Part shown: positions 8,113 through 15,824 of the stretch, in pieces
Layout of the letters: the number at the start of each line of letters is the position of its first letter
Numbering within the stretch: the stretch's first letter is position 1
Source of the DNA: Blautia sp.
GTDB taxonomy: Bacteria > Bacillota > Clostridia > Lachnospirales > Lachnospiraceae
Direction: 5' to 3'
DNA length: 64,000 bases
Assembly: GCA_022769545.1 (NCBI GenBank)
Contig: JALEJS010000025.1
Location: forward strand, 1 to 64,000
The notes under the pieces: model-generated
Database searches by the model: none
What the model saw: the letters and a program-made list of their open reading frames with translations, nothing else
Told to the model about the DNA's origin: nothing
Made by a program: the position numbers and the translations under genes

Positions 8113-8943
8113 TCACAGAAAAACATTGATCAGCCCTCCTGCGACAACCGCAGACAGATACAGCCAGCCCAGAATGATCAGATTTTCTTTCCGGCTCTTA
8201 TTGGTACGAAACAGAACCGCAATTCCAAGTCCCGCCCCGGAACAAAGGCCCGCTGCCAGAGAGCCGAACGCGATATGTCCCTCCAGATATAATTCTGTGA
8301 GTGCCACAGATGCGGCACAGTTCGGAATCAGTCCGATCAGCGCCGTGAGAAACGGCTGAAAAGCATTCCCGTCAAGGAACATTTTCCGAATGACATTCCC
8401 GCTCGCAAATTCCATCAGACCGCCCAGAATCAGATTCACAACCAGAAGAAAGATCCCCAGTTTCAGCGTGTGATATGCTGCGGACCGGATAAAGCTTCTT
8501 TCCTCACAATGACAGTCATGGCACAGTTCGTGGAACATTTCATGTTTTTCCTTTTTCTTCCACACCATATCCAGAAGAATTCCTGCCGCAATGGCAATGA
8601 TCAGTTTCAGCAAAATCATTTTCCACACAACCGGAAGCATTCCCGGTTCCGCAATCAGAATCGGTATGGCCTCATCGCTGGTGGCAAGAAAAACGGCCGC
8701 AAGTGTTCCGGCCGATATCAGACGGCTGGTATAAAAATTTGCTGCCGTCACAGAAAAACCGCACTGAGGAATCACACCAAGAAGCGCTCCCACCACAATT
8801 CCCAGCCGGTTATGTGTCATCAGTCTCTGCAGAAACTGCAGATTGACATGATGCTCCATATATTCGATCAATACATATGCAAAAAACAAAAAAGGCAGTG
8901 CTCTGAGTGTGTCTGTCAATGCTTCCGCTATAAATTCAAACAT
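8113..8943 (-). CDS. Polytopic permease of the ArsP_2 / putative heavy-metal exporter type
   Basis: A 276-residue membrane protein with about eight hydrophobic segments in two homologous halves. Each half carries a proline-centred cysteine motif, PQCGFSV (about 59-65) and PNCAASVALTEL (about 208-219), which is the hallmark of the ArsP_2-like putative metal exporter family. Between the halves is a cytosolic His/Cys-rich loop (FHELCHDCHCEE, about 138-149) that could bind metal. It lies 33 bp downstream of murI. Transported ion unknown; manganese and arsenic labels on relatives are not proof. Confidence 0.8.
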   Translation of the reverse strand: MFEFIAEALTDTLRALPFLFFAYVLIEYMEHHVNLQFLQRLMTHNRLGIVVGALLGVIPQCGFSVTAANFYTSRLISAGTLAAVFLATSDEAIPILIAEPGMLPVVWKMILLKLIIAIAAGILLDMVWKKKEKHEMFHELCHDCHCEERSFIRSAAYHTLKLGIFLLVVNLILGGLMEFASGNVIRKMFLDGNAFQPFLTALIGLIPNCAASVALTELYLEGHIAFGSLAAGLCSGAGLGIAVLFRTNKSRKENLIILGWLYLSAVVAGGLINVFL

Positions 8944-8976
8944 AAAACTCCTTTATTTCATATATTTTGAGTTACC

Positions 8977-9774
8977 CTACACATCGATATCCAGCTCCAG
9001 AAGCTTCCAGCTCAGATCGATCATCTTTTTATCCTTCGACGAATTCATAATGGTAATGTTTCCTTTCCGCTCTTCTTCTCTGAGCAGTTCCTTCTTGGCC
9101 AGTCGTCGTTTCAGTTCTCTGGATGTTCCAAGGCTTCCGTCGATCAGCTTAATATCTCTGTTTCCGAGATATTTCCTCAGCTGTGGCTTCAGAAACGGAT
9201 AGTGCGTGCAGCCCAAAACAATACTCTCGGTATCCTCTGTCAAAAACGGGCCGATATGTTCCTCAAAATAAGCATCCAGAAACTCTCCGTCCAGATTCCC
9301 CTGCTCCACGAATTCCATCAGACCTTTGCACGAAATCGGTACGATTTCTGCCTGGTCTTCATACTGCTCCAGAAGTCTGTGAAATTTCTCCTGCCGGATC
9401 GTCATAGGCGTAGCCATTACCAGGATCCGTCCTCCGTGATTGGTCTCCACAGCCGGTTTCACAGCCGGCTCAATCCCCACGATGGGCAGCTCCGGATACG
9501 TATTGCGCAGTGCCCGCACCGCCGCGCCGGTTGCCGTATTGCAGGCTACCGCCAGGCCCTTGATTCCTTTCTCCAGAAGCTTCTCCACCACTGCAAAGGT
9601 AAGGCGGCGGATTTCCTCCGTCGTCTTCGTTCCATACGGAGCATTTGCCGAATCTCCGTAATACAGGAAATCCTCATTCGGCATCAGGCGAACCGCTTCT
9701 TTGAGTACACTTAATCCACCCATTCCTGAATCGACGAAACCGATGGGCAGATTCTTTCTATTTTCCAGGTTCAT
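8977..9774 (-). CDS. murI: Glutamate racemase
   Basis: A 265-residue glutamate racemase that supplies D-glutamate for peptidoglycan. The family motifs are all visible: FVDSGMGGLSVL at the N-terminus, YYGDSANAPYG, first catalytic cysteine C78 in VACNTATG, and the second in LGCTHYPFL. Length is standard. It has its own promoter with 17-bp spacing and reads leftward, separate from the antiporter gene upstream. Confidence 0.96.
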   Translation of the reverse strand: MNLENRKNLPIGFVDSGMGGLSVLKEAVRLMPNEDFLYYGDSANAPYGTKTTEEIRRLTFAVVEKLLEKGIKGLAVACNTATGAAVRALRNTYPELPIVGIEPAVKPAVETNHGGRILVMATPMTIRQEKFHRLLEQYEDQAEIVPISCKGLMEFVEQGNLDGEFLDAYFEEHIGPFLTEDTESIVLGCTHYPFLKPQLRKYLGNRDIKLIDGSLGTSRELKRRLAKKELLREEERKGNITIMNSSKDKKMIDLSWKLLELDIDV

Positions 9775-9814
9775 GATACTTTTCCTCGTTCATTGTTATC
9801 CGCATTCAACTGCC

Positions 9815-9843
9815 ATTATAACTCCAGTCCGCAATTTGGTCAA
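9815..9843 (-). promoter_or_regulatory. murI promoter
   Basis: Minus strand TTGACC (9843-9838), 17-base spacer, TATAAT (9820-9815). The -10 is consensus. Transcription would start about 35 bases before the murI ATG. Confidence 0.8.
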
Positions 9844-9883
9844 CAAAGGATTCCGCCTCATTCCTGCCATTATTTTTTATTTT

Positions 9884-11110
9884 TTACGCAGCCTCACGAA
9901 TCTCTCCTGCCATGGAAAATCCCTTTTTTGCCAGGATCACTGCAATAATTTCATTGATGACTGCCGCAGCCGCAATGGTTCCTTTTACGATTACAGCCAG
10001 CTCCGGTTCTCCGCCGCCTTCCAGAGAAGCACATACAATCCCGGTAAAGACCAGTGAAACACCGGAATGGGGAAGCAGCGTCAGTCCCAGATATTTCTGT
10101 ACGGTTTCAGGCATTTTCATACATCCGGCTCCCACACGGGCTCCGAAATATTTTCCGCAGGCTCTGACCACAATATAAAGGAACGTATAAAGTCCGGCTC
10201 CCAGAATCAGATGATAGTCCAGCGGTGCCCCCAGATCCACGATGGCTCCCAGCAGACAGATCGCCAGAATCGGATGAAAATCGTTCGAAACCGTCTGCAG
10301 CTTCTCTTCCGAAATCATATTGGAAAAGACTGCGGAAAAAGAAACGCCAAGAAGCATATAATTCAGAGTAATGCTCATAAGCACCTCTGTGTTCAGCCAG
10401 TATCCAATCAGGACCGTCACTGTGATTCCAATACAGAGAACGGCCAGAATCTTTCCCTTCCCCTCTGTTTTTTTCAAAAAGATTCCTGCAGCAGCCCCTG
10501 TCACCGCACCCACGATCACAGGAACAAAAATCATCACCGGAATCATTGCCAGAGAGATTTCTCCGCCGGAAACCGTTCTCGTAATAAATGCGTTTACAGT
10601 AAAAAAGACAGCGATTCCTACCACATCATCCAGCACTGCCATAGGAAGCAGTGTATCTGTCACCGGTCCTTTCGTATGGAACTCACTGACAATGGAAAGC
10701 GCCGGTGCCGGTGCCGTAGCCAGTGCGATCCCGCCAAATGCAAACGCCAGATACACAGGAACTCCCATAAAATGGAACACAGCCGCAAACGCCAGACTGA
10801 CCAGTGCAAATGTCCCGAGCGACTGTGTCAGAGTCGTCACCACAAGTGCTTTTCCATATGCTCTGATTTTTTTCCATACCAGTTCTGTGCCAAGCATAAT
10901 ACCAAATGCACACTGCATCCACATAATGATGCTTCGGTACCAGACCGCATCCAGAAGATCCTGTGAAACCAGCTTCACTGCATGCGGACCGAGAAGCATT
11001 CCCGCAATCAGCCATCCCAGAATCGCCGGCAGTTTCCGTTTACTGACTGCCTTACCTGCCGCAAAGGCAGCCGCCAGTGTGAGAATCCAACAGAAAACAT
11101 TCAAAATCAT
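9884..11110 (-). CDS. Cation:proton antiporter (CPA2-like)
   Basis: A 408-residue integral membrane protein with about twelve hydrophobic segments and the glycine-rich pattern of sodium/hydrogen exchangers (LGWLIAGMLLGPHAV near 30-44; VLDDVVGIAVFF with paired aspartates near 160-171; AIVDLGAPLD near 288). The paired aspartates in a membrane helix fit ion binding in this superfamily. It lacks the C-terminal TrkA-N regulatory domain. Its start overlaps the stop of the upstream TetR gene by 4 bases, so the pair is one operon and the TetR protein probably controls it. Confidence 0.85.
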   Translation of the reverse strand: MILNVFCWILTLAAAFAAGKAVSKRKLPAILGWLIAGMLLGPHAVKLVSQDLLDAVWYRSIIMWMQCAFGIMLGTELVWKKIRAYGKALVVTTLTQSLGTFALVSLAFAAVFHFMGVPVYLAFAFGGIALATAPAPALSIVSEFHTKGPVTDTLLPMAVLDDVVGIAVFFTVNAFITRTVSGGEISLAMIPVMIFVPVIVGAVTGAAAGIFLKKTEGKGKILAVLCIGITVTVLIGYWLNTEVLMSITLNYMLLGVSFSAVFSNMISEEKLQTVSNDFHPILAICLLGAIVDLGAPLDYHLILGAGLYTFLYIVVRACGKYFGARVGAGCMKMPETVQKYLGLTLLPHSGVSLVFTGIVCASLEGGGEPELAVIVKGTIAAAAVINEIIAVILAKKGFSMAGEIREAA

Positions 11111-11721
11111 CGCTCTTCTCTTCCTCCTTTTGCAATCCCGTACAGGAGCAGATCCAGCACTTTCCGGATATTTTTTTCATGCAGCTGCAGCTGCTCCCGC
11201 GTCATTATTTTGCCATTTTGTTCTTTTGCGAATTCCATATTATAGATTTTCTGAATCATCAGAAAATAGTGCAGAGCATCCTCCCTGGAGATCGTTTCTC
11301 TAAGCTCACATTCTGCAAGCTCACTCTCAAACACATGCAGATTCATCTCGTCTAACGGAGCACCGATCTGCCGGAGAGCTTCCTCCAGATGAGACGGCGG
11401 GCTGGTCCTGGCTTCCAGAAAAACCACCGCTTCCGATTCATGTTCCGTAAAAAAGCGCATTCGGCTGCTCATGTATTCCACAAAGCAGATCTGTTTCATG
11501 TGTTCGGTAATATAATTCATCAGATTCTGACAGCATCTGTGAACACACTGCAGATACAGATCATCTTTGTCTTTAAAATTGTGATAGATCAGCCCTTTGT
11601 TGATCCCTGCCTTACAGATGTTATTTATTGAGCCGGCTGCATATCCGTTCCGGCTGAATTCCTGTATGGCAGCCTCAAAGATTTTATTTCTTGTAAGCTC
11701 AGTCTTCTCCTCTTTTTTCAT
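11107..11721 (-). CDS. TetR-family transcriptional regulator of the antiporter operon
   Basis: A 204-residue regulator. The start chosen is the ATG at 11721, preceded by GGAGG; an ATG four codons upstream has no RBS. The N-terminal TetR helix-turn-helix is clear (IFEAAIQEFSRNGYAAGSINNICKAGINKGLIYHNFKDKDDL), and the rest is a helical ligand-binding domain. It is the first gene of the operon with the antiporter, and two matching operator half-sets flank its promoter, so autoregulation is likely. Ligand unknown. Confidence 0.9.
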   Translation of the reverse strand: MKKEEKTELTRNKIFEAAIQEFSRNGYAAGSINNICKAGINKGLIYHNFKDKDDLYLQCVHRCCQNLMNYITEHMKQICFVEYMSSRMRFFTEHESEAVVFLEARTSPPSHLEEALRQIGAPLDEMNLHVFESELAECELRETISREDALHYFLMIQKIYNMEFAKEQNGKIMTREQLQLHEKNIRKVLDLLLYGIAKGGREER

Positions 11722-11739
11722 TGCATCCTCCATGGAACA

Positions 11740-11773
11740 GTTCAGCCATATAAAGAAATTTGAATGGCTGAAC
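11740..11773 (-). promoter_or_regulatory. Hairpin in the leader of the tetR-antiporter mRNA
   Basis: GTTCAGCCAT (11740-11749) is perfectly complementary to ATGGCTGAAC (11764-11773) with a 14-base loop. It lies between the predicted transcription start (near 11793) and the RBS. It could stabilise the leader or be a further protein-binding site; there is no U-run, so it is not a terminator. Confidence 0.55.
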
Positions 11774-11782
11774 CGGTAAAAA

Positions 11783-11830
11783 AATTGACCACTCAGTCAA
11801 TAATATCATTTTTTGACTGAGTGGTCAATT
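11783..11830 (-). promoter_or_regulatory. tetR-antiporter promoter flanked by twin operators
   Basis: AATTGACCACTCAGTCAA (11783-11800) and its exact reverse complement (11813-11830) enclose a 12-base spacer. Each arm is itself a dyad of the form TTGAC-N6-GTCAA. On the minus strand the right arm supplies the -35 TTGACC (11828-11823), and TATTAT (11805-11800) follows after 17 bases as the -10. A regulator bound to either arm would block RNA polymerase. Confidence 0.85.
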
Positions 11831-11849
11831 ATTCATTCTGTTGAATTTA

Positions 11850-13094
11850 TTACCGGCCGTTTTTTTCTTTTCCGTGTTCTTCCAGCCAGCGCATAGCCGT
11901 ATAGGCATAGACGGCACTTCCATCTGCAAGAGCCGCTTCATCAAATTTCACCATCGGATGATGCTGTGGATAAATATAGCCTTTCTCCGGCTGTCCTGCC
12001 GCAAGGGCCAGCATAACGGAGGGCACTTCCTGGCTGATATAGGCAAAATCTTCAGATCCTGCGGATTTGGACGATTTTTCAGAACCTCCCATGGCGTTCA
12101 GCTGCGCCACGGAAAATGCCTTTTCCGGTCCCAGAAGCTCCTTCACATATTTGTCGGCGCATTCCGACAATTCCTTATCATTTACCAGTGTGGGGCAGCC
12201 GCTGCCAAATGAAATTTCCGCCTCTGTGCGGAAGGCAGCTGCAATTCCCTCTGCGATTTCCTTCATTCTCTGCTTCAGATAAGAACGGGTATCTTCATCA
12301 TATGTGCGGATGCTTCCTCCCATCACCACGGTATCCGGAATCACATTGGCCGCAGTCCCCGCATTCATCGTTCCGAAGGTCAGCACTGCCTGATCACTCA
12401 TAGCCAGCTCTCTGGCATGGATTTCCTGCAGCCCGATCAGTATATGCGCTGCCGCGGTCAGCGGATCCTTCCCGGTATTCGGCATCGATCCGTGACAGCC
12501 CTTTCCCCGGACACGGATTTCAAAGTAATCGGCCGCCGGTGCGCTGACTCCTGGTGCAGAAACAACCACCGTTCCCGCCTCGAAAGGCATCCCGGCCATC
12601 ACATGGATCATCAGTGCCGCATCCACATCCGGATTTTTCAGAACTCCGGCCTGCAGCATGTCCTGTGATCCCTCGAAGATCTCCTCCGCAGGCTGGAACA
12701 TCAGCTTGACGGTACCCTGGATTTCATCCTCGTGAAGCTTCAGAAGCCTGGCTGCACCCAGCAGCATGGCCGTGTGCATATCGTGGCCACAGGCATGCAT
12801 GTTTCCGTTTTCTGACGGAAACTCCACATCTGCCTCTTCCCGGACCGGCAATGCATCCATATCACCGCGGATCAGAAAGACACTTCCCTCATTTTTTCCT
12901 CCGGCAATTGCCACAATTCCTGCCCTTCCGCACTCCATCGGTTCATATCCCATCTCTGACAGTTCCTTTTTTACATAATCCACCGTTTCCTTTATGTCGA
13001 AACCGGTCCCCGGATGCGTATGAAGAAAACGTCTGTCTGAGACAATGGTATCCTGAAAACGGGCCGCTTCTGCCCGCAGCTGTTCTGCTGTCAT
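11850..13094 (-). CDS. M20-family amidohydrolase (aminoacylase/hippurate hydrolase type)
   Basis: A 414-residue metallo-amidohydrolase of peptidase family M20D, which hydrolyses N-acyl amino acids or related amides in the cytoplasm. The ATG at 13094 follows AGGAGG; an earlier in-frame start reaches into the dispersed repeat and lacks an RBS. Metal and catalytic motifs are present: RGDMDALPV, HACGHDMHTAML, FQPAEE and AGSEDFAY near the C-terminus, with the dimerisation (lid) domain between. It follows the GH13 gene on the same strand after 172 bp containing repeat copy 3, so co-transcription is uncertain. Confidence 0.9.
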   Translation of the reverse strand: MTAEQLRAEAARFQDTIVSDRRFLHTHPGTGFDIKETVDYVKKELSEMGYEPMECGRAGIVAIAGGKNEGSVFLIRGDMDALPVREEADVEFPSENGNMHACGHDMHTAMLLGAARLLKLHEDEIQGTVKLMFQPAEEIFEGSQDMLQAGVLKNPDVDAALMIHVMAGMPFEAGTVVVSAPGVSAPAADYFEIRVRGKGCHGSMPNTGKDPLTAAAHILIGLQEIHARELAMSDQAVLTFGTMNAGTAANVIPDTVVMGGSIRTYDEDTRSYLKQRMKEIAEGIAAAFRTEAEISFGSGCPTLVNDKELSECADKYVKELLGPEKAFSVAQLNAMGGSEKSSKSAGSEDFAYISQEVPSVMLALAAGQPEKGYIYPQHHPMVKFDEAALADGSAVYAYTAMRWLEEHGKEKNGR

Positions 13095-13134
13095 ATAATT
13101 TCCTCCTTTGGTTTTTCCTCTGATATCATGAATT

Positions 13135-13174
13135 GGGGTCCAAAAATACCACACAGATTGTTCCGCATTTCATG
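13135..13174 (+). repeat. Dispersed intergenic repeat, copy 3 (40 nt)
   Basis: About 36 of 40 bases match copy 2 (5048-5087), and its right flank CATGCTCC matches copy 1. It lies between the GH13 and M20 genes. The three copies share orientation. Confidence 0.7.
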
Positions 13175-13266
13175 CTCCTGCAATCTCCTGGTATTATCCA
13201 TTATAATCCAATTCTCGCGTTTTTAAAGGCTCTGTACCCGGATATCCGATAAAAGTTTGGAAATAT

Positions 13267-14934
13267 TCAGCTGCTAAGCAGCACAAAAGCCTCATATGGC
13301 TTCAGCACACAGGCTTCCCGACTATAATCATTCGAAAGATTACAGATCAGACATTCACCGTTTCTGAATTCCTCCGGAATAACAAATTCCTGTTCCTGTT
13401 CTGAAAAATTGCATACGGTGAGCAGTTTCTGCCCATCCAGTTCCCTGGTATATACAAACAGATTTTCATCCTCTGCCATAAGCAGTTCGTATTTTCCGTA
13501 AACGATCAGCGGATACTGCTTTCTCAGCGCGATCAGCTTCTGATAATAATGAAAAACGGAATCCGGATCCTCCAGCTCTGCCCTGGCATTGATATCCTTA
13601 TAATTCGGATTTACCGGGATCCAGGGGGTTCCCTCCGTGAATCCGGCATTTGTGCTGTCATCCCACTGCACCGGTGTGCGCGCATTGTCACGGCTGGTAA
13701 ACAGCATGCAGGGCCAGAATTCTTCATGGCTGACTTTTTTGCTTTCACACCACTCCCTGTACGCATTTATACTCTCAATATCGCGAAACTCCTCCGGACC
13801 GGCAAACGGATAATTGGTCATTCCCAGTTCCTCACCCTGGAAAATATAAGGCGTCCCCTGCATCATATGAAGACAGGTGGCAAGCATTTTTGCAGAGACC
13901 TCCCGAAACGCAGGACTGTCATTTCCAAAACGGGATACCACTCTGGGCTGATCATGATTGTCCCAGAAAAGGCTGTTCCATGCTTTCCCGTAAAGCTGGG
14001 TCTGCCATCTGGACAGCGTTTCCTTCAATGTGGAAAGCGGCATTTTTTCATCGGTCCATTTTCCGTATTTTCCATGGACATCCACATGCTCAAACTGGAA
14101 CACCATATTCAGCTCATGGGCATCCTCTCCGGCATAAAGCTTCGCCTGTTCCACCGTCACACCGGAGGTTTCGCCCACCGTCATGATATCGTATTTTGAG
14201 AGAACCTGCTCATTCATTTCTCTGAGATACCGGTGCACATTGGGGCCATGGACACAGTAAGGGCCAAAATCTCCGTACAGTCCATGCACTTCACCATCCG
14301 GCATTTCCTCTGTCTTGGAGATCATACTGATCACATCCATCCGAAAACCGTCGATTCCCTTCTCACACCACCAGCGCATCATATCAAATACTTCCTGACG
14401 CACTCTGGGATTATCCCAGTTCAGATCCGGCTGCTTTTTGGAAAACAGATGCAGATAATACATCTGTCTGCTCTCGTCATACTGCCACGCGGATCCGCCG
14501 AAGCAGGAACCCCAGTTATTCGGAGGCTGATTTCCGTTTTTTCCTTCCCGCCAGATATAGTAATCGTGATACGGGTTTTCTTCTGATTTTCGGCTCTCCA
14601 CAAACCATCGATGTTCATCCGAGGTATGATTAACCACCAGATCCATGACAATTTTCAGTCCCCGGCTGTGTGCCTGGGAAAGCATTTCATCAAAATCCTC
14701 CATGGTTCCGAACTCTTCCATAATTGCCTGATAATCACTGATGTCATATCCATTATCGTCGTTGGGAGACTGATAAACCGGAGACAGCCAGATGACATCA
14801 ATGCCCAGTTCCTTCAGATAATCCAATCTGGAAGTGATACCTTTCAGATCTCCGATTCCGTCTCCATTGCTGTCCATGAAGCTCCTCGGATAGATCTGAT
14901 ACACAACCGCTTCCTTCCACCAGTTTCGTTTCAC
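13267..14934 (-). CDS. GH13 oligo-1,6-glucosidase (isomaltase-type)
   Basis: A 555-residue GH13 subfamily 31 glucosidase. The start is a GTG (14934) with AGGAGG 9 bases upstream. Catalytic elements are D200 in GFRMDVIS, E255 in TVGETSG, D328 in WDNHDQPR, and the metal loop DSNGDGIGDL (21-30). Valine after the nucleophile is the established marker of alpha-1,6 specificity in this subfamily, so isomaltose or panose hydrolysis is predicted, complementing the alanine-type paralogue at 5128. It lies 31 bp downstream of the acetyltransferase gene, probably in one transcript. No signal peptide. Confidence 0.92.
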   Translation of the reverse strand: MKRNWWKEAVVYQIYPRSFMDSNGDGIGDLKGITSRLDYLKELGIDVIWLSPVYQSPNDDNGYDISDYQAIMEEFGTMEDFDEMLSQAHSRGLKIVMDLVVNHTSDEHRWFVESRKSEENPYHDYYIWREGKNGNQPPNNWGSCFGGSAWQYDESRQMYYLHLFSKKQPDLNWDNPRVRQEVFDMMRWWCEKGIDGFRMDVISMISKTEEMPDGEVHGLYGDFGPYCVHGPNVHRYLREMNEQVLSKYDIMTVGETSGVTVEQAKLYAGEDAHELNMVFQFEHVDVHGKYGKWTDEKMPLSTLKETLSRWQTQLYGKAWNSLFWDNHDQPRVVSRFGNDSPAFREVSAKMLATCLHMMQGTPYIFQGEELGMTNYPFAGPEEFRDIESINAYREWCESKKVSHEEFWPCMLFTSRDNARTPVQWDDSTNAGFTEGTPWIPVNPNYKDINARAELEDPDSVFHYYQKLIALRKQYPLIVYGKYELLMAEDENLFVYTRELDGQKLLTVCNFSEQEQEFVIPEEFRNGECLICNLSNDYSREACVLKPYEAFVLLSS

Positions 14935-14965
14935 AACTCAATTCCTCCTGTATACTCATTTATTC

Positions 14966-15580
14966 TTATTTTTCAGATGTTCCTGCCAGCCCCATCTGCG
15001 TGATATGCGCCCATGCTTCCCCATCAAATTCCCGGTTTTTATAATAGAATTTCCGGTCTGCATCCGTGATCTTCCGAATCACCCGGCATGGATTTCCCGC
15101 TGCGACCGTCCAGTCCGGAATATCCTTTGTCACCACGCTGCCTGCACCGATCACAACATTGTCTCCGATGTGCACGCCCGGACAGATTACCGTATTTCCT
15201 CCGATCCAGCAGTTATCTCCGATCGTCACATCGATCCCATATTCGTACATACTTTTTCTGGAGTCCGGATGAACCGGATGTCCCGCAGTATAAATGGATA
15301 CATTCGGGGCAAACTGACAATCATCTCCGATGAGCACCTTTCCCACATCCAGAATCGTACAGTTATAATTTGCAAAAAAATTCTTTCCCACCTCGATACG
15401 GAATCCATAATCACAGTAAAAAGGCGGATTGATAAATGCATTCTCCGATTTTCCCAGAAGCTCTTTCACAATTTCTCTGATCGTGTCAAAATCAGCGCGA
15501 TCTGTGGTGTTCAGCTTCTGTGTCAGTATTCTCGCCCGCTTCTGCTGTTCAAAGACAGCATCGTCGGAAATATACGGCAT
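14966..15580 (-). CDS. Maltose/galactoside O-acetyltransferase family protein
   Basis: A left-handed beta-helix acetyltransferase of the LacA/Maa group, which transfers acetyl from acetyl-CoA to free sugars or glycosides. Hexapeptide repeats run through the second half (IGDDCQFAPNVSIYTAGHPVHP, IGDNCWIGGNTVICPGVHIGDNVVIGAGSVVTKDIP), including the catalytic histidine in TAGHPVH. The predicted promoter lies at 15672-15701, so starts before about 15665 are excluded; the ATG at 15580 (205 residues) has a modest GAGAGAAG site, while ATG 15637 is an alternative without an RBS. The next gene, 31 bp on, is the isomaltase. Confidence 0.88.
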   Translation of the reverse strand: MPYISDDAVFEQQKRARILTQKLNTTDRADFDTIREIVKELLGKSENAFINPPFYCDYGFRIEVGKNFFANYNCTILDVGKVLIGDDCQFAPNVSIYTAGHPVHPDSRKSMYEYGIDVTIGDNCWIGGNTVICPGVHIGDNVVIGAGSVVTKDIPDWTVAAGNPCRVIRKITDADRKFYYKNREFDGEAWAHITQMGLAGTSEK

Positions 15581-15671
15581 TTCCCGGTCTCTTCTCTCGA
15601 TATGATTCAATGTTTTGTTCCCTCTCTTCCTTTTCATGTTCCAGTCGGATACAAGTAAGACTCGTAATCTT

Positions 15672-15701
15672 ATCTTATCCATTCTCCGGGGGCAGTGTCA
15701 A
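15672..15701 (-). promoter_or_regulatory. Promoter of the acetyltransferase-isomaltase unit
   Basis: Minus strand TTGACA (15701-15696), 18-base spacer, TAAGAT (15677-15672). The -35 is consensus. It lies just after the terminator of the upstream ABC/GH31 operon, so this unit has its own start. Confidence 0.7.
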
Positions 15702-15738
15702 TCGTAAATTCCAAAGGAATTTCCAATGAAATAAAGAA

Positions 15739-15765
15739 TGCGGCAGAGAATTTCTCCCTGCCGCA
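15739..15765 (-). terminator. Hairpin ending the ABC transporter-GH31 operon
   Basis: GCGGCAG (15740-15746) pairs with CTGCCGC (15758-15764), extended by a T/A pair, with an 11-base loop. On the minus strand it is followed by ATTCTTTATTTC, a weak U-rich tail, so termination may be partial. Confidence 0.6.
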
Positions 15766-15824
15766 GACGTACAACATTTCATTTCACAGACAAATTATCC
15801 GTAAACATAACTCTATGCAGCCAT

